Assembly (NCBI GenBank): GCA_902729315.2 | Contig: LR746268.1 | Span: forward strand, 3,961,501 to 4,025,500 | DNA: 64,000 nt | Reading direction: 5' to 3' | Source: Spirodela intermedia | Taxonomy: Eukaryota; Streptophyta; Magnoliopsida; Alismatales; Araceae | In this document: in pieces, positions 61,126 to 64,000 of the stretch | Layout: every line of letters starts with the position of its first letter | Numbering within the stretch: the first letter of the stretch is position 1 | Notes under the pieces: model-generated | Databases searched by the model: none | What the model was told of the DNA's origin: nothing | The model's input: the letters and a program-made list of their open reading frames with translations, nothing else | Translations under genes and position numbers: made by a program

Positions 61126-63722
61126 ATGCCGGCTTCCATTGCTCATTGCTGCTCTTACAGTCCCGAGTTTTGGCTGCCCTCCTCTGGGGGTCAGAGGGGA
61201 CAGCCGGATGCGCCCGGCCGGAAGCTCCATCGCCGTCCTCTCTCATTGAGAGTCGTTGCTTCTAGGGACTCCCCGGATTGCGAGAAGATCGATGAGAGTC
61301 TCAGAACTTCATTGGTTCCGGTCATCCAATCCGAGACGCGGGTTAGGCATGATGGGTCCCGGGAGAGGGAGAGGGAAGAAAAAGTAAAGGAAAGGGAAGA
61401 GAAAGAGAGGGAGAGGAGAAGGAAGGAGGGGGTGAACCGGAAGATCGCTTCGAAGAAGGCTATATCAGTAATACTGAGGAGGGAAGCGACCAAGGCCGTC
61501 ATCGAGAAGAAGCGTGGGGGCACCAATTCTAAAAAACTCCTCCCTAGGACCGTCCTTGAGGCTCTACACGAGAGGGTCACAGCCTTACGCTGGGAATCCG
61601 CCCTTAAGGTCTGATTCTTTTCATTGCTCTCGACGTTCGTGTTCTCCCGTGCGTTTTGTGTCTTTCCGAACTAATTAAGATGTTGTTAATGAGGAACCAT
61701 AGTCACTGCATCTCAGGATTGCTTTATCATCGGACACCTGATCGAAATTTTCGGGGGTTTCATTAATCACCCCACTTCGCTTCCTTCTCCGGGACAGAAA
61801 AAGGAGTGGTGGTTCTTGGCATTATTGGTGCATATTTTTATCTCTGTAAAATGCAGTATCAGTATTAGCCTTAAAATGATCATGGATATTAATGAACTGT
61901 GAAAGGTTTTGCCGTAGTTCTCTGAATCAGTTTCAATTTTGCATCGCTGCATCAATGGTGGTGCAATTAAGCATTGCTGCATTTAATGTAGTCAAAATCA
62001 GGCATAGTAAATTAACCATTGCATTATTTTCCATCCCCGAGAGTTTATTGATCAAACACTATCTTCATTAATTGGCTAGGTGTTTGAACTATTACGTGAG
62101 CAGCTGTGGTACAGGCCCAATGCTGGAATATACATTAAGCTTATTGTCATGCTTGGAAAATGTAAGCAACCGGAAAGAGCCCAAATTCTCTTCCAAGCCA
62201 TGGTTGAAGAAGGTTGTATGATAAATCACGAGGTCTATACTGCTCTTTTATCAGCCTATAGCAGGAGTGGCCTTTTTGAGAAGGCATTTTCTCTACTTGA
62301 CATAATGAAAAGTTCCGATGGATGTCACCCTGACGTTTACACGTACTCTATTCTCATTAAATCTTGCCTTCAAATGTTTGAGTTTGAGAAAGTTCAGAGT
62401 TTGCTTGTCGATATGAAGAGCTTGGGTATTAGACCTAATACCATCACATACAACACACTTATTGACGCTTATGGTAAAGCAGGAAGGTATGAACTGTCAC
62501 TTGTAAATTATTTTGTTACATGTTGAGATTTCTACAAATAAAAACTAAGTTTTTTTGGTTGAGGAAGAAAATGAGTAAAATATTTCATTTGTACCATATT
62601 GTTGCTTAAAGGGATATATTTTATTTATTCGTGAGGCATCTATTTTTCAAGACCCTCACGCAGGCTTTCATATGTGAACCCTTGTTGAACCAACCCACCC
62701 ATAGCTTGTCCTCTATATTGGCCTGTGGGATTCGTGGGCTAGAACAAATACCATCTACACTAGGTCCTTTCAATCATCGATATTTCTGTCAAATCTTCAC
62801 TTCGATTGTGGCACAAGCATCCTGCAACTAATTAACATGCGAATCAGACAGAGTTCTGTCAGCTTCGAGATAATGTTTAGTTATGTCAATTATCCATGTT
62901 ATCATCTACTGATATTTGGTTGCGTTTTGAGTTATGTCAGCTTGGTATATTGGTTGCATTTTCATATTTCACTACAATATCATTTTATGGTTCTCTTAAA
63001 GGTTTGCTGAGATGGAGTTGGCACTAGTGGAGATGCTTCAGCAACGGAATTGCAAGCCTGATGTGTGGACCATGAACGCTACTCTTCGAGCCTTTGGTGG
63101 CAGTGGGCAAATTGAGACAATGGAGCACTGCTATGACAAGTTTCGGGGCTCTGGTATCTCACCCAACATAAAGACCTTTAATATTCTTCTTGATTCATAT
63201 GGCAAAGCCAAAATGTACGAGAAGATGAGCTCTGTGATGGAGTTCATGCAAAAATATTATTTTTCTTGGACCATTGTCACATACAATGTAGTAATCGATG
63301 CATTTGGAAGAGCTGGGGACCTCAGACAGATGGAATACCTCTTCAGATTGATGAAATCGGAAGGAATCAAACCCAACTGTGTCACCCTGTGCTCTCTTGT
63401 ACGAGCATATGGAAGAGTCGGTGCAGTGGATAAAATCGGAGGAGTTCTGAGACTTATTGAAAACTCAGATGTATTGTTGGATACTGTTTTCTTCAATTGC
63501 TTGATGGATGCATATGGTAGAGCTGGTTGTCTGGCGGAGATGAGAGGAGTGCTGGAGATGATGGAGGGAAGAGGATGCAAACCAGATAAGATAACCTACA
63601 GTACAATGATTAAAGCCTACTCTAGCAAAGGAGTGGCTGATCGTGTTAAAGATATTTACGGTTTCAGTGCAGAGGACATCGTTCTGTCAGGAAGAAAGTC
63701 TAATATTCGTCTGCGAGAATAA
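61126..63722 (+). CDS. P-class pentatricopeptide repeat protein, plastid type (At5g48730-like)
   Basis: An organelle RNA-binding protein; its wording is very close to Arabidopsis At5g48730, predicted chloroplastic. Exons 61126-61608, 62080-62486 and 63002-63722 join in phase (ALK|VFELL; split Arg in GKAGRFAEM) to give 536 residues. The first 60 or so residues are Ser/Pro/Arg-rich and fit a transit peptide. Then comes a highly charged Arg/Glu segment (about 85-110), the LPRTVLEALHERVTALRWESALKV region (about 140-162), and nine or ten PPR motifs of about 35 residues from about residue 175 to 525. The repeats have typical P-type phrases, such as TYNTLIDAYGKAG, TYNVVIDAFGRAG and FFNCLMDAYGRAG, and no E or DYW domain. 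The start at 61126 is the first in-frame ATG; an ATG at 61035 is in another frame. Confidence 0.88.
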
Positions 63723-64000
63723 GTCAACTCTTGACATTGATATCAATTACCACATCTCAGATGGGTTATAAATTATGATTTTCTATTGCATGGACGCTTT
63801 CAGCACTAGATTTGAGAAAGCTTTTGAGCTTTTGTCACTGTCTACTTCTGCAAAGAGATTATGCCATACGATATGAATGGATTTTGATGAGAGGTGATTC
63901 ATGGTTTTTTTTTTTTTTTTTTTACTGGGATCACTACATGCCAGTAGATTCGGTTCACCTTCTCTCGTCTACTGACCTCATGATCTTCATGGTCTGGAAG
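63723..64000. other. 3' flank of the PPR gene
   Basis: Non-coding sequence with an uninterrupted poly-T run of about 20 (63904-63923). No further gene start is seen before the window ends. Confidence 0.6.

Noticed and set aside
40282-63722. Functional gene cluster linking the five genes
   Set aside because: The products act in unrelated processes (mitochondrial cofactor attachment, transcription, chromatin, glycosylation, organelle RNA), so the neighbourhood appears to be ordinary gene order.

Overview
The window looks like nuclear DNA of a flowering plant. The genes have introns, their closest recognisable relatives are plant proteins (ARID-HMG protein, AP2/ERF factor, P-class PPR protein, plant O-fucosyltransferase), and the repeats are plant-type LTR retrotransposons. 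The GC-rich 5' exons beside AT-rich repeats hint at a monocot or early-diverging lineage, but I cannot name a species.

Positions 1 to about 39.2 kb are a retrotransposon graveyard. Most of it is one family, called family A here: LTRs of about 1.63-1.7 kb that run TGATAAGTC...ACGTCA, a tRNA-Asp-type primer binding site, and an internal region with only a decayed gag and one acidic ORF. The best copy (2686-10235) has both LTRs and sits inside an antisense family A LTR. Other copies are solo LTRs (19567-21276; 25537-29391), truncated head-to-head LTRs (21939-23505), and a deleted element (32964-36539). The solo LTR at 25537-29391 sits in a sense family A LTR and itself carries a 2.1-kb GC-rich solo LTR (26026-28169). 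Both of those insertions have perfect 5-bp target duplications. Other families are a gag-only element (11538-13690), an antisense Ty3/gypsy pol (13730-17170), two Ty1/copia pol scraps (670-1005; 38320-39165), and two or three unnamed LTR-like repeats.

Positions 39.7 to 64 kb are gene-rich, with five genes modelled by consistent splice phases. They are a 4'-phosphopantetheinyl transferase like plant mitochondrial PPT (40282-43926, +, five exons), an intronless AP2/ERF factor of DREB A-6 type (47226-47984, +), an ARID-HMG protein like HMGB15 (48541-54944, -, six coding exons), a membrane-anchored O-fucosyltransferase-like protein (56961-58675, +, two exons), and a plastid-type PPR protein like Arabidopsis At5g48730 (61126-63722, +, three exons). 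The ERF and HMGB15 genes converge; HMGB15 and the fucosyltransferase gene diverge from a shared upstream region. The five proteins work in different processes, and nothing suggests a functional cluster.

I found no convincing undescribed system. The most interesting signals are the nested LTR history with readable target duplications, the uncharacterised acidic ORF shared by two family A copies, and local tandem duplications in upstream regions of the PPT and fucosyltransferase genes.
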